Of a stretch of DNA of 64,000 nt, positions 1 to 8,165 are shown in pieces. Below the pieces are notes generated by a model. It worked only from the letters and a program-made list of their open reading frames with translations, ran no database searches and had not been told where the DNA came from. The translations under genes were made by a program, and so were the position numbers. How positions within the stretch are numbered: position 1 is the first letter of the stretch; the number at the start of each line of letters is the position of its first letter. Source of the DNA: Photobacterium angustum (GTDB lineage: Bacteria; Pseudomonadota; Gammaproteobacteria; Enterobacterales; Vibrionaceae); the NCBI RefSeq assembly GCF_002954615.1, contig NZ_MSCJ01000002.1:62001-126000 (forward strand), given 5' to 3'.

Positions 1-204
1 TATACAAAGTGAGTTCTGTTGTCGAAGCCGATCGCTTCTAAGTGGGCTTCGTAGCTAAGCTAGAAACACTTGAAGCAGTACACTGATGATATCGGTAATC
101 GAATACCTCAGGAATACTACATTAGGACTATTACTTCACAGCAATAGTTCATCGATAAGTTCGATGATAACTCTGTTTATCTACAATGAAATAAACAATC
201 AAAT
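1..204. other. Window edge, no gene recognised
   Basis: This stretch follows the last tRNA of the minus-strand array. It holds a weak 7-bp hairpin (174-180 with 191-197, TGTTTAT/ATAAACA) just beyond the final tRNA-Gly, which could help end or process the transcript but lacks a U-tract. Short inverted pieces also occur at 150-165. No convincing protein, tRNA or rRNA is visible. Confidence 0.4.
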
Positions 205-280
205 TGGAGCGACACACGAGGTTCGAACTCGTGACCTCAACCTTGGCAAGGTTGCGCTCTACCAGCTGAGCTAGTGTCGC
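205..280 (-). tRNA. tRNA-Gly(GCC), copy 1
   Basis: This is a 76-nt cloverleaf on the minus strand beginning GCGACACTAGCTCAG and ending in an encoded CTCCA. The anticodon loop is TTGCCAA, giving anticodon GCC. It is the last gene of the array to be transcribed. Confidence 0.95.
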
Positions 281-332
281 ATAGCTAGGTCTTTCACCTA
301 ACGTTCATCACTTTCGCCATGAACTATCAAAT

Positions 333-408
333 TGGAGCGACACACGAGGTTCGAACTCGTGACCTCAACCTTGGCAAGGTTGCGCTCTACCAGCTGAGCT
401 AGTGTCGC
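333..408 (-). tRNA. tRNA-Gly(GCC), copy 2
   Basis: Identical to copy 1 by eye, with anticodon GCC and encoded CCA. It lies 128 bp from its neighbours; the 52-nt spacer holds a TAGGT/ACCTA hairpin. Confidence 0.95.
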
Positions 409-460
409 ATAGCTAGGTCTTTCACCTAACATTCACCGCTTTCGCCATGAACTATCAAAT

Positions 461-536
461 TGGAGCGACACACGAGGTTCGAACTCGTGACCTCAACCTT
501 GGCAAGGTTGCGCTCTACCAGCTGAGCTAGTGTCGC
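461..536 (-). tRNA. tRNA-Gly(GCC), copy 3
   Basis: Identical to the other Gly copies, with anticodon GCC. It belongs to the Gly-only 128-bp repeat block. Confidence 0.95.
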
Positions 537-588
537 ATAGCTAGGTCTTTCACCTAACGTTCACCGCTTTCGCCATGAACTATCAAAT

Positions 589-664
589 TGGAGCGACACA
601 CGAGGTTCGAACTCGTGACCTCAACCTTGGCAAGGTTGCGCTCTACCAGCTGAGCTAGTGTCGC
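589..664 (-). tRNA. tRNA-Gly(GCC), copy 4
   Basis: Identical Gly copy. It marks the junction between the Gly-only block and the alternating fMet-Gly block. Confidence 0.95.
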
Positions 665-685
665 ATCACATCTCTTAAAAGAGAT

Positions 686-762
<77 letters not shown>

Positions 763-833
763 TCCGATTTTGCACCTATTTTAAGTTGGGTGACAACTAT
801 TTTTATTCACCGCCGTAGCCATGAATATCAATT

Positions 834-909
834 TGGAGCGACACACGAGGTTCGAACTCGTGACCTCAACCTTGGCAAGGTTGCGCTCTACCAGCTGAGC
901 TAGTGTCGC
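834..909 (-). tRNA. tRNA-Gly(GCC), copy 5
   Basis: Identical Gly(GCC) gene, downstream partner of the fMet gene at 931-1007. Confidence 0.95.
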
Positions 910-930
910 ATCACATCTCTTAAAAGAGAT

Positions 931-1007
<77 letters not shown>

Positions 1008-1078
1008 TCCGATTTTGCACCTATTTTAAGTTGGGTGACAACTATTTTTATTCACCGCCGTAGCCATGAATATCAATT

Positions 1079-1154
1079 TGGAGCGACACACGAGGTTCGA
1101 ACTCGTGACCTCAACCTTGGCAAGGTTGCGCTCTACCAGCTGAGCTAGTGTCGC
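1079..1154 (-). tRNA. tRNA-Gly(GCC), copy 6
   Basis: Identical Gly(GCC) gene in a 245-bp repeat unit. Confidence 0.95.
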
Positions 1155-1176
1155 ATCACATCTCTTTAAAAGAGAT

Positions 1177-1253
<77 letters not shown>

Positions 1254-1324
1254 TCCGATTTTGCACCTATTTTAAGTTGGGTGACAACTATTTTTATTCA
1301 CCGCCGTAGCCATGAATATCAATT

Positions 1325-1400
1325 TGGAGCGACACACGAGGTTCGAACTCGTGACCTCAACCTTGGCAAGGTTGCGCTCTACCAGCTGAGCTAGTGTCGC
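1325..1400 (-). tRNA. tRNA-Gly(GCC), copy 7
   Basis: Identical Gly(GCC) gene with encoded CCA. Confidence 0.95.
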
Positions 1401-1421
1401 ATCACATCTCTTAAAAGAGAT

Positions 1422-1498
<77 letters not shown>

Positions 1499-1569
1499 TC
1501 CGATTTTGCACCTATTTTAAGTTGGGTGACAACTATTTTTATTCACCGCCGTAGCCATGAATATCAATT

Positions 1570-1645
1570 TGGAGCGACACACGAGGTTCGAACTCGTGAC
1601 CTCAACCTTGGCAAGGTTGCGCTCTACCAGCTGAGCTAGTGTCGC
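1570..1645 (-). tRNA. tRNA-Gly(GCC), copy 8
   Basis: Identical Gly(GCC) gene. Confidence 0.95.
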
Positions 1646-1667
1646 ATCACATCTCTTTAAAAGAGAT

Positions 1668-1744
<77 letters not shown>

Positions 1745-1815
1745 TCCGATTTTTCACCTGTTTTAAGTTGGGTGACAACTATTTTTATTCACCGCCGTAG
1801 CCATGAATATCAATT

Positions 1816-1891
1816 TGGAGCGACACACGAGGTTCGAACTCGTGACCTCAACCTTGGCAAGGTTGCGCTCTACCAGCTGAGCTAGTGTCGC
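1816..1891 (-). tRNA. tRNA-Gly(GCC), copy 9
   Basis: Identical Gly(GCC) gene. Confidence 0.95.
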
Positions 1892-1912
1892 ATCACATCT
1901 CTTAAAAGAGAT

Positions 1913-1989
<77 letters not shown>

Positions 1990-2060
1990 TCCGATTTTTC
2001 ACCTGTTTTAAGTTGGGTGACAACTATTTTTATTCACCGCCGTAGCCATGAATATCAATT

Positions 2061-2136
2061 TGGAGCGACACACGAGGTTCGAACTCGTGACCTCAACCTT
2101 GGCAAGGTTGCGCTCTACCAGCTGAGCTAGTGTCGC
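2061..2136 (-). tRNA. tRNA-Gly(GCC), copy 10
   Basis: Identical Gly(GCC) gene. Confidence 0.95.
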
Positions 2137-2156
2137 ATCACATCTCTTAAAGAGAT

Positions 2157-2233
<77 letters not shown>

Positions 2234-2322
2234 TCCGATTTTGCACCTATTTTAAGTTGGGTGACAACTATTTTTATTCACCGCCGTAGCCATGAATATC
2301 ACTTCTCTACCAAGTAAAAAAG

Positions 2323-2398
2323 TGGAGCGACACACGAGGTTCGAACTCGTGACCTCAACCTTGGCAAGGTTGCGCTCTACCAGCTGAGCTAGTGTCGC
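2323..2398 (-). tRNA. tRNA-Gly(GCC), copy 11
   Basis: Identical Gly(GCC) gene. Its 3' flank differs from the other units (about 17 extra bp at 2302-2322), so this promoter-proximal unit has a distinct junction. Confidence 0.95.
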
Positions 2399-2420
2399 AT
2401 TACATCTCTTTAAAAGAGAT

Positions 2421-2497
<77 letters not shown>

Positions 2498-2510
2498 TCC
2501 GATTTTTATC

Positions 2511-2539
2511 GAAAGGAAACAAACACGTTATCTCCTTTC
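2511..2539 (-). promoter_or_regulatory. Leader hairpin of the tRNA array
   Basis: A 7-bp inverted repeat (GAAAGGA at 2511-2517, TCCTTTC at 2533-2539) lies between the predicted start of transcription and the first fMet gene. It could form a hairpin in the 5' leader. A processing role is inference. Confidence 0.5.
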
Positions 2540-2549
2540 GAGGCTGCGC

Positions 2550-2577
2550 ATTATACGACTAAAATTGACTGATGCAA
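2550..2577 (-). promoter_or_regulatory. Stable-RNA promoter of the tRNA array
   Basis: On the minus strand a -35 element TTGCAT (2572-2577) and a consensus -10 TATAAT (2550-2555) are separated by 16 bp and followed by a GC-rich discriminator (GCGCAGCC). This is the pattern of growth-rate and stringently controlled rRNA/tRNA promoters. It is the only strong promoter seen for the 19-gene array. Confidence 0.8.
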
Positions 2578-2627
2578 GGCTTCTGCAAAAAAAAACGAAG
2601 AAAGTTTTTTAAGTGCCGATTTAACCA

Positions 2628-3173
2628 TCAAATTGTAAATATATTCTCTCGATAGTAGCGTAATTCATCAATTGAGTCGCGAATATCATCGAGTGCTAAG
2701 TGACTACCTTTTTTATTAAGCCCATCTAATAATTCAGGTTTCCATCGACGCGTTAATTCTTTTAGGGTACTGACATCTAAATAACGGTAATGGAAGTATT
2801 GCTCAAGATCAGGCATGTGCTTGTATAAGAAACGACGATCCTGACCAATACTGTTACCACAAATAGGTGAAGCTCCTTTAGGAACCCACTGCTCTAAAAA
2901 TGCAATTGTTTGTGCCACCGCTTGTTGCTCTGTCACGGTACTTTTACGAATACGCTCAACTAGACCACTATTTGTATGCGTATTTGTGCACCAATCATCC
3001 ATTTTATCCAACTCAGCTTCAGGCTGATGGATCGCAAGTACAGGACCTTCCGCTAAAATATTGAGTTGAGGATCAGTAACAATTGTCGCTATTTCAATGA
3101 TTTTATGGGTTTCTGGGTCTAATCCTGTCATTTCAAGATCGATCCAAATGAGATTCTTGTCGCTGATTGTCAT
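2628..3173 (-). CDS. orn: Oligoribonuclease
   Basis: DEDDh-family 3'-5' exonuclease that degrades 2-5 nt RNA fragments and pGpG, completing mRNA decay and c-di-GMP turnover in the cytoplasm. The 181 aa match the family length. The catalytic set is visible: D12 and E14 in [10 protein letters not shown], an Asp in the [10 protein letters not shown] segment, and H158 and D163 in HLALDDI. It is divergent from rsgA. The pairing orn/rsgA/psd next to tRNA-Gly genes is conserved in gamma-proteobacteria. Nothing odd was seen. Confidence 0.97.
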   Translation of the reverse strand: MTISDKNLIWIDLEMTGLDPETHKIIEIATIVTDPQLNILAEGPVLAIHQPEAELDKMDDWCTNTHTNSGLVERIRKSTVTEQQAVAQTIAFLEQWVPKGASPICGNSIGQDRRFLYKHMPDLEQYFHYRYLDVSTLKELTRRWKPELLDGLNKKGSHLALDDIRDSIDELRYYRENIFTI

Positions 3174-3245
3174 TCGATATTGCCTATTTTGTGACTAAAC
3201 CATGTATGATAATACCGAAAGCTAACCAAATTGAATGATATTCTT

Positions 3246-4298
3246 GTGGCAAAAAAGAAAAAGCTAACTAAAGGTCAGAGCCGACGCGTCCGCTCAAACC
3301 AAAATAAACGCCTAACTCGCGAAAAAAATGACGTCCAATGGGATGAGTCATTATTAGAAAATGCGCGAGAAGGGCTTGTGATCACTCGTTTCGGCCAACA
3401 TGCTGATGTCGAAGATCCCGAAACAGGCATAATTCATCGCTGTAACTTACGTCGCAGCATTCAAAGTCTCGTCTCTGGCGATCGTGTTGTTTGGCGTCCA
3501 GGGGTTGAAACCCTACAAGGTATTGCTGGCGTGGTTGAAGCTGTGCATGAGCGCCAATCAATGCTGACTCGTCCTGATTACTATGACGGCGTAAAAGCAG
3601 TCGCAGCCAACGTTGACCGTATTGTTATCGTCTCTGCTATTTTACCAGAGCTATCTCTTAACATAATCGATCGCTATATTATTGCCGCAGAAACTATCGG
3701 CATTAAGCCGCTTATTGTCGTAAATAAAGTCGATTTATTGAACGCAGACGAGCGTAAAAGTGTTGAACAAAAACTCGCACAATACGAGAAGATTGGTTAT
3801 CACGTTCGCCTTGTCAGTACCGATACAGGCGAAGGCTTAGATGGCTTAAAGCAAGACTTAAAAGATCATACCAGTATTTTTGCCGGCCAATCGGGTGTGG
3901 GCAAATCAAGTATGGTTAATGCCTTAATGCCTGAAGTTGAAGCCGATATCGGTGATGTTTCAAGTAATTCAGGGTTAGGTCAACATACAACGACAGCGGC
4001 ACGTTTATATCACTTTGAAGAAGGTGGTGATCTGATTGATTCACCAGGAGTGCGTGAGTTTGGCTTATGGCACCTAGAATCAGAGCAAGTAACAGAAGCT
4101 TTCGTTGAATTCCGTGATTACCTTGGTGGGTGTAAATTCCGCGATTGTAAACATAAAAACGATCCGGGCTGTATTTTGCGTGAAGCCGTTGAAAAAGGTG
4201 AAATTAGCCAAGACCGTTTCAATAGCTATCATAAGATCATTGAAAGCATGTCGGAAAATGTCGCTAACCGCCAATTTTCTCGCAACAAGCCTGACTGA
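3246..4298 (+). CDS. rsgA: Small-subunit biogenesis GTPase RsgA
   Basis: Circularly permuted GTPase that helps mature the 30S subunit. Order of elements: a basic N-terminus, an OB-fold, G4 motif NKVD, P-loop [14 protein letters not shown], then a C-terminal zinc knuckle with C-x4-C, His and Cys ([14 protein letters not shown]). I chose the GTG at 3246 (product starts [11 protein letters not shown]), which matches the family N-terminus. A TTG at 3231 would add five residues and neither start has a strong Shine-Dalgarno. Product about 350 aa. Confidence 0.95.
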   Translation: MAKKKKLTKGQSRRVRSNQNKRLTREKNDVQWDESLLENAREGLVITRFGQHADVEDPETGIIHRCNLRRSIQSLVSGDRVVWRPGVETLQGIAGVVEAVHERQSMLTRPDYYDGVKAVAANVDRIVIVSAILPELSLNIIDRYIIAAETIGIKPLIVVNKVDLLNADERKSVEQKLAQYEKIGYHVRLVSTDTGEGLDGLKQDLKDHTSIFAGQSGVGKSSMVNALMPEVEADIGDVSSNSGLGQHTTTAARLYHFEEGGDLIDSPGVREFGLWHLESEQVTEAFVEFRDYLGGCKFRDCKHKNDPGCILREAVEKGEISQDRFNSYHKIIESMSENVANRQFSRNKPD

Positions 4299-4305
4299 TC
4301 CCCTT

Positions 4306-4335
4306 CCCTAAGAGAGTGCCTATACTCTTTTAGGG
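4306..4335 (+). terminator. Possible terminator after rsgA
   Basis: CCCTAAGAGAG (4306-4316) pairs with CTCTTTTAGGG (4325-4335) with one G-U pair and an 8-nt loop. The nearest T-run (4345-4349) lies about 10 nt beyond the stem, so it is not a textbook terminator. A competing pairing with GCTCTC at 4338-4343 is possible. Confidence 0.4.
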
Positions 4336-4364
4336 ATGCTCTCCATTTTTGGACTCGACTCTCA

Positions 4365-4410
4365 AACTCTTAGCCACCCCAGCAGATAACCTGACTTTCC
4401 CCTAAGAGTT
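4365..4410 (+). repeat. Inverted repeat in psd leader
   Basis: AACTCTTAG (4365-4373) and CTAAGAGTT (4402-4410) form a perfect 9-bp inverted repeat about 90 bp upstream of psd. CCCTAAGAG at the right arm is also a direct copy of the left arm of the hairpin at 4306, so alternative pairings exist. Function is unknown. Confidence 0.4.
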
Positions 4411-4497
4411 AGGTATCATTGCCGATTCGGGTTGTTCTTTGTCTCTGACAGAAGCAGCTAGACTATTGATTAAGTGGTATTTTTCGGAAGATTAATT

Positions 4498-5370
4498 GTG
4501 CTAGATAAGATAAAAATCGGCCTGCAATATTGTACGCCAAAGCATGCGCTAACACGTTTAGTGGGCAAACTGGCTTCATTAGAAGGCGGCAAAGTAACCA
4601 CAGCGATTATTCGTTGGTTCATCAAACAATACAATGTTGATATGGCAGAAGCACGTAATCCCGATCCTACGGCTTACCCGACGTTTAACGCTTTTTTTGT
4701 TCGCGAATTAAAAGATGGTGCGCGTCCAATTAATGAAGATACACGTATCATTAGCCACCCAGCAGATGCTTGCGTTAGCCAACTCGGTCCAATCAAAGAA
4801 GGTCGTTTATTCCAAGCTAAAGGTCACTACTTTGATGCTTGTGAACTATTAGGTGGCGATAAAAATCTTGCCGATGAATTTATGGGTGGTGATTTCGCAA
4901 CGCTATACTTATCACCAAGTGATTACCACCGTGTTCACATGCCATGCGATGGTGTGCTGCGCCAAATGATTTATGTACCCGGCGATCTTTTCTCTGTGAA
5001 CCCATTAACTGCAGAAAATGTCCCTAATCTATTTGCGCGTAATGAGCGTGTTGTGTGTATCTTTGATACCGAGTTTGGTCCATTAGCACAAATACTGGTT
5101 GGTGCTACGATTGTGGGCAGTATCGAAACGACGTGGGCAGGAACAGTAACACCGCCAACAGGCCCAGAAGTACGTCGTTGGGATTACCCAGCAACAGGTA
5201 CTGAAGCAATTAGCCTGAAAAAAGGTGAAGAAATGGGCCGCTTTAAGCTCGGCTCTACGGTGATCAACTTATTCCCTAAAGGTAAGGTACGTTTTGTAGA
5301 GGAAATGAAACCGCTCCAAACAACACGTATGGGTCAGCCTTACGCAGAGCAAATCTCCCAAGATCTGTAA
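4498..5370 (+). CDS. psd: Phosphatidylserine decarboxylase proenzyme
   Basis: Converts phosphatidylserine to phosphatidylethanolamine at the inner membrane. The LGST self-cleavage motif is present (S253 of 290 becomes the pyruvoyl group). The GTG at 4498 is chosen because it follows GGAAG by 7 nt and gives the family N-terminus ([11 protein letters not shown]); an in-frame ATG at 4474 has no ribosome site. It lies downstream of rsgA as in E. coli, but here about 200 bp apart with inverted repeats between, so it may have its own promoter. Confidence 0.95.
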   Translation: MLDKIKIGLQYCTPKHALTRLVGKLASLEGGKVTTAIIRWFIKQYNVDMAEARNPDPTAYPTFNAFFVRELKDGARPINEDTRIISHPADACVSQLGPIKEGRLFQAKGHYFDACELLGGDKNLADEFMGGDFATLYLSPSDYHRVHMPCDGVLRQMIYVPGDLFSVNPLTAENVPNLFARNERVVCIFDTEFGPLAQILVGATIVGSIETTWAGTVTPPTGPEVRRWDYPATGTEAISLKKGEEMGRFKLGSTVINLFPKGKVRFVEEMKPLQTTRMGQPYAEQISQDL

Positions 5371-5383
5371 TAATAGATAAAAG

Positions 5384-5412
5384 AAAAAAGGGCTATATTA
5401 GCCCTTTTTTCT
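5384..5412 (+). terminator. Intrinsic terminator of psd
   Basis: AAGGGCTA-TAT-TAGCCCTT (5388-5407) is followed by TTTTCTT. It is a strong stem with a 3-nt loop and U-tract. Confidence 0.9.
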
Positions 5413-5671
5413 TATCCACAATACGGTAAACACTAAGCTCGAGTTGACGACGCCATGTAATCATCGATCAATCATTGCACTAAAGAATATGACATTTCCT
5501 CCACTCTCAATACCGTAAACTCTTAACAAAGATAATCTTATTTTCCTTTCTCTCGTATTCGACTTACCATCATACCTATCTAGAATAAATGCCGTTATGT
5601 CAGTCCTTAACCTGACAACACCAACGCGCCGCTTTTTCACTATATAAATGCGATATAACAAAGGTTTTCAC
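5413..5671. other. Intergenic region psd-carbonic anhydrase
   Basis: AT-rich sequence with no gene recognised. It presumably carries the carbonic anhydrase promoter; TATATAAAT near 5641 is a possible -10 region, but no clear -35 was seen. Confidence 0.3.
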
Positions 5672-6388
5672 ATGATAAAAAAAGCATCTTTAGTTCTTCT
5701 TTCTCTCCTTGCAGGAGTGTCTCTAACTGCACAAGCCGCTGACTGGGGCTATGGCAAAAGCAACGAACACTGGGCTGAAAGCTATCCAATGTGCGGATTA
5801 GGTAAAAATCAAAGCCCACTTAACATCACTTCTGCACTGCAAACAAACCTTGCCCCACTGCGAATTGAGTATGACGGAAAAATCACAGATATCACCAATA
5901 ATGGACATACAGTGGAAGCACTCGTGAGTGGCGATAATAAGCTGATTGTAGATGGCGATACGTATACCTTGAAGCAAATTCATTTCCATACGCCATCTGA
6001 AAACTTAATCAACGGCAAACAATACCCGTTAGAAGCGCATTTTGTGAATGTAGATGATAAAGGCAATATCGCAGTTATTGCTGTGATGTTTGAAAACGGC
6101 TTACGTGAGAATGATGCTCTTAGCTCTTTACTCAAAAACATCCCAACTAAAGGTAATACCATCGATTTCACCGATGATCTGAGCCCGAATAATCTTCTTC
6201 CTCGCGAGCGAGAGTACTATCAATTCAATGGCTCACTAACGACACCACCATGTACTGAAGGTGTTCGCTGGTTTGTTTTAGAAACACCGCAATACAGCTC
6301 AAAAGATCAAACCGAGAAATTGCATCAAATCATGGGCAATAACAACCGACCAGTACAACCCATTAACGCTCGAATTATCGTTGAATAA
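5672..6388 (+). CDS. Periplasmic alpha-carbonic anhydrase
   Basis: Zinc enzyme interconverting CO2 and bicarbonate. The 238-aa precursor starts with a Sec signal peptide (MIKKASL..., cleavage near TAQA-ADW). The zinc ligands H104, H106 and H123 lie in KQIHFH and EAHFVN, and the family motifs GKNQSPLNI and LTTPPCTEGV are present. Start ATG 5672 has AAAGG 7 nt upstream; an earlier in-frame start at 5648 would bury the signal peptide. Alpha-type enzymes of this kind are known from Photobacterium and Vibrio. It is transcribed alone, between two terminators. Confidence 0.95.
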   Translation: MIKKASLVLLSLLAGVSLTAQAADWGYGKSNEHWAESYPMCGLGKNQSPLNITSALQTNLAPLRIEYDGKITDITNNGHTVEALVSGDNKLIVDGDTYTLKQIHFHTPSENLINGKQYPLEAHFVNVDDKGNIAVIAVMFENGLRENDALSSLLKNIPTKGNTIDFTDDLSPNNLLPREREYYQFNGSLTTPPCTEGVRWFVLETPQYSSKDQTEKLHQIMGNNNRPVQPINARIIVE

Positions 6389-6439
6389 CCACGTAATGAG
6401 AATCACTTGCATTTAAGGTATAGATTCTCTATATTAAAC

Positions 6440-6588
6440 CATCAAAGATAAGACGCCTTGAAATCCGACTTGCGGACTATCTAAATGAATTTAAGCTGTT
6501 TTAGGTAAATTTGCGGTCGCCCTGATACCGTCCTCTGTTGATGTTTATGTGCATCTTGGACGTATCAGTTAAATTTATCTTACGTAAT
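6440..6588. other. Structured intergenic region, candidate small RNA
   Basis: Two nested hairpins stand before the terminator. First: AGATA (6446-6450) with TATCT (6478-6482), enclosing TCCG/CGGA. Second: TGATAC-C-GTCC (6523-6533) with GGACGTATCA (6558-6567), enclosing GATG/CATC. With the terminator at 6589-6627 this could be a structured RNA or 3' UTR. No ORF is evident. Not identified with any known RNA. Confidence 0.35.
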
Positions 6589-6627
6589 AAAAAAGCACGG
6601 TAATAATGATAATTACCGTGCTTTTTT
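6589..6627. terminator. Bidirectional terminator between carbonic anhydrase and epmA
   Basis: GCACGGTAAT (6595-6604) pairs perfectly with ATTACCGTGC (6612-6621), flanked by A6 and T6. It serves convergent genes on both strands. Confidence 0.92.
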
Positions 6628-6666
6628 ACGTTTATAGCAAACCTAACGTCTCAACAATGTTATAGA

Positions 6667-7635
6667 TTATGCTCGATCAATAGGAAAGGCCGTCACTTTT
6701 TCTATGTGATCAAGCCCTAATGCCAACATGATCAATCGGTCAATACCTAAAGCGACACCCGCACAGTCAGGGAAACCTGCACGTAGTGCGTTTACTAAGT
6801 TCATATCTATCGGTTGAGGCTTTAATCCCATCTCTAAACGCTTTTGATTATCTTGCTCAAAACGTTGTAATTGCTCATTACCATTCGCTAACTCATGAAA
6901 GCCATTCGCCAATTCAATGCCTTTAAAATACACCTCAAAGCGCTCTGCCACACGAGGGTCCGTTGGGTTAATTTGCGCTAATGCCGCTTGCGAAGCAGGA
7001 AAATCATAAACAAAAGCCGGTACATGCTGACCAATTTTACCTTCAACTCCAATGCTAAATAGCAACTGTAATAAGGTATCGCGATCGTCTTCAGGTTCCA
7101 CAATATCAGACAGTCCAAGATTTGCAGCCGCCGCTTTAAGTTCCGTCATTGTGCCAGTTAAAGGACATACACCAAGTTGGTTAATAAAGGCTTGTTGGTA
7201 GGTCATCTTCTCAGCGGTCCCACAACCTAAAACTAACTGCAGTAAGTCATTCATTTCATCCATGAGCAAATGGTGATCAAAGTTAGGACGGTACCACTCT
7301 AACATGGTGAATTCGGGGTTATGGTAACGACCAGACTCTTCATTACGAAAAGATTTGCAGATCTGATAAATCGCCCCACTGCCCGCAGAAAGTAATCGTT
7401 TCATGTGAAATTCGGGGCTGGTCATTAAAAATAACGTTTGCCCATCAGCATACCCAGGCCCTACAAACTCCGTTTGAAAAGTATGTAGGTGTACATCCGT
7501 CACCGTTGCTTGACTCATGGCAGGAGTATCGACCTCCATCACATCACGAGCGGCGAAAAACTGACGAATAACCGCTAACAGATGAGCACGTTTTTTGAGT
7601 TGCTCGATAGATGCAGTAGGTTGCCAAGTAGACAT
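6667..7635 (-). CDS. epmA: EF-P lysine ligase EpmA
   Basis: Class-II lysyl-tRNA-synthetase paralogue (also PoxA, GenX, YjeA) that attaches (R)-beta-lysine to Lys34 of elongation factor P. It lacks the anticodon-binding domain, as the family does. Motif 2 ([14 protein letters not shown]) and motif 3 ([12 protein letters not shown]) are intact. Start at 7635 gives [10 protein letters not shown], matching the family; a start at 7671 would add 12 residues without a ribosome site. Its partner genes efp and epmB lie 4-5 kb away beyond frdABCD, so the whole modification path is in this window. Confidence 0.95.
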   Translation of the reverse strand: MSTWQPTASIEQLKKRAHLLAVIRQFFAARDVMEVDTPAMSQATVTDVHLHTFQTEFVGPGYADGQTLFLMTSPEFHMKRLLSAGSGAIYQICKSFRNEESGRYHNPEFTMLEWYRPNFDHHLLMDEMNDLLQLVLGCGTAEKMTYQQAFINQLGVCPLTGTMTELKAAAANLGLSDIVEPEDDRDTLLQLLFSIGVEGKIGQHVPAFVYDFPASQAALAQINPTDPRVAERFEVYFKGIELANGFHELANGNEQLQRFEQDNQKRLEMGLKPQPIDMNLVNALRAGFPDCAGVALGIDRLIMLALGLDHIEKVTAFPIDRA

Positions 7636-7671
7636 AAACTTTCTTCTTTGATGAAATTGAGTAATGCTCAC

Positions 7672-8165
7672 ATTTTATCAGAGCTCAGCAATAAACGTCG
7701 CTGATTCCCACAAGAGATCGCAACAAAGTCTCTATACCGGATAGAGATATGAATAAATTATGAAAAATAGCTTATCTTTTTTCTCGCTGATGAAAACTTA
7801 ATATCAAATCGTTAACTTTCAACGCCCAGATCCCTCCACACTAACCACCACTTTATTTATCTTCCCTATCATTAGGTTAGAAGAACCTCCCAATAAAGAA
7901 CCAAATAACCGACACGCATTAATTAACATTTTATAAACATAAAACCCAATAAATACAAAGAGATAACAATTTAAAAACATGAACGATTGTGACAAATCTC
8001 ACAGGTTTTGTAATCTTCTTACATTTTTTGACTATTTCGGCAAAAACATGCGTCTAAATCAATTTATCTAATCACAGGGTTTCATAGAATGCGCTCAGGA
8101 TTTCAAGGATAGGTGCGCCTCGCGCGCCTTTTCAATTTTTACCGTCTTACCTTCGGAGGATAGCT
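7672..8165. other. epmA-frdA intergenic region
   Basis: About 490 bp of AT-rich DNA between divergent epmA and frdA. It holds a perfect CRP-type palindrome at 7988-8003. No FNR palindrome with TTGAT-N4-ATCAA spacing was found by eye, although frd is FNR-activated in E. coli. No gene is recognised. Confidence 0.5.
7988..8003. promoter_or_regulatory. CRP binding site upstream of frdA
   Basis: TGTGACAAATCTCACA matches the core TGTGA-N6-TCACA at all ten conserved positions. It lies about 165 bp upstream of the frdA start, a position that suits activation of a promoter near 8040-8070. Binding is inferred. Confidence 0.7.

Noticed and set aside
6565..6571. GTTAAAT resembling an integron attC core site
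   Set aside because: No matching opposite core site and no integrase or cassette genes nearby.
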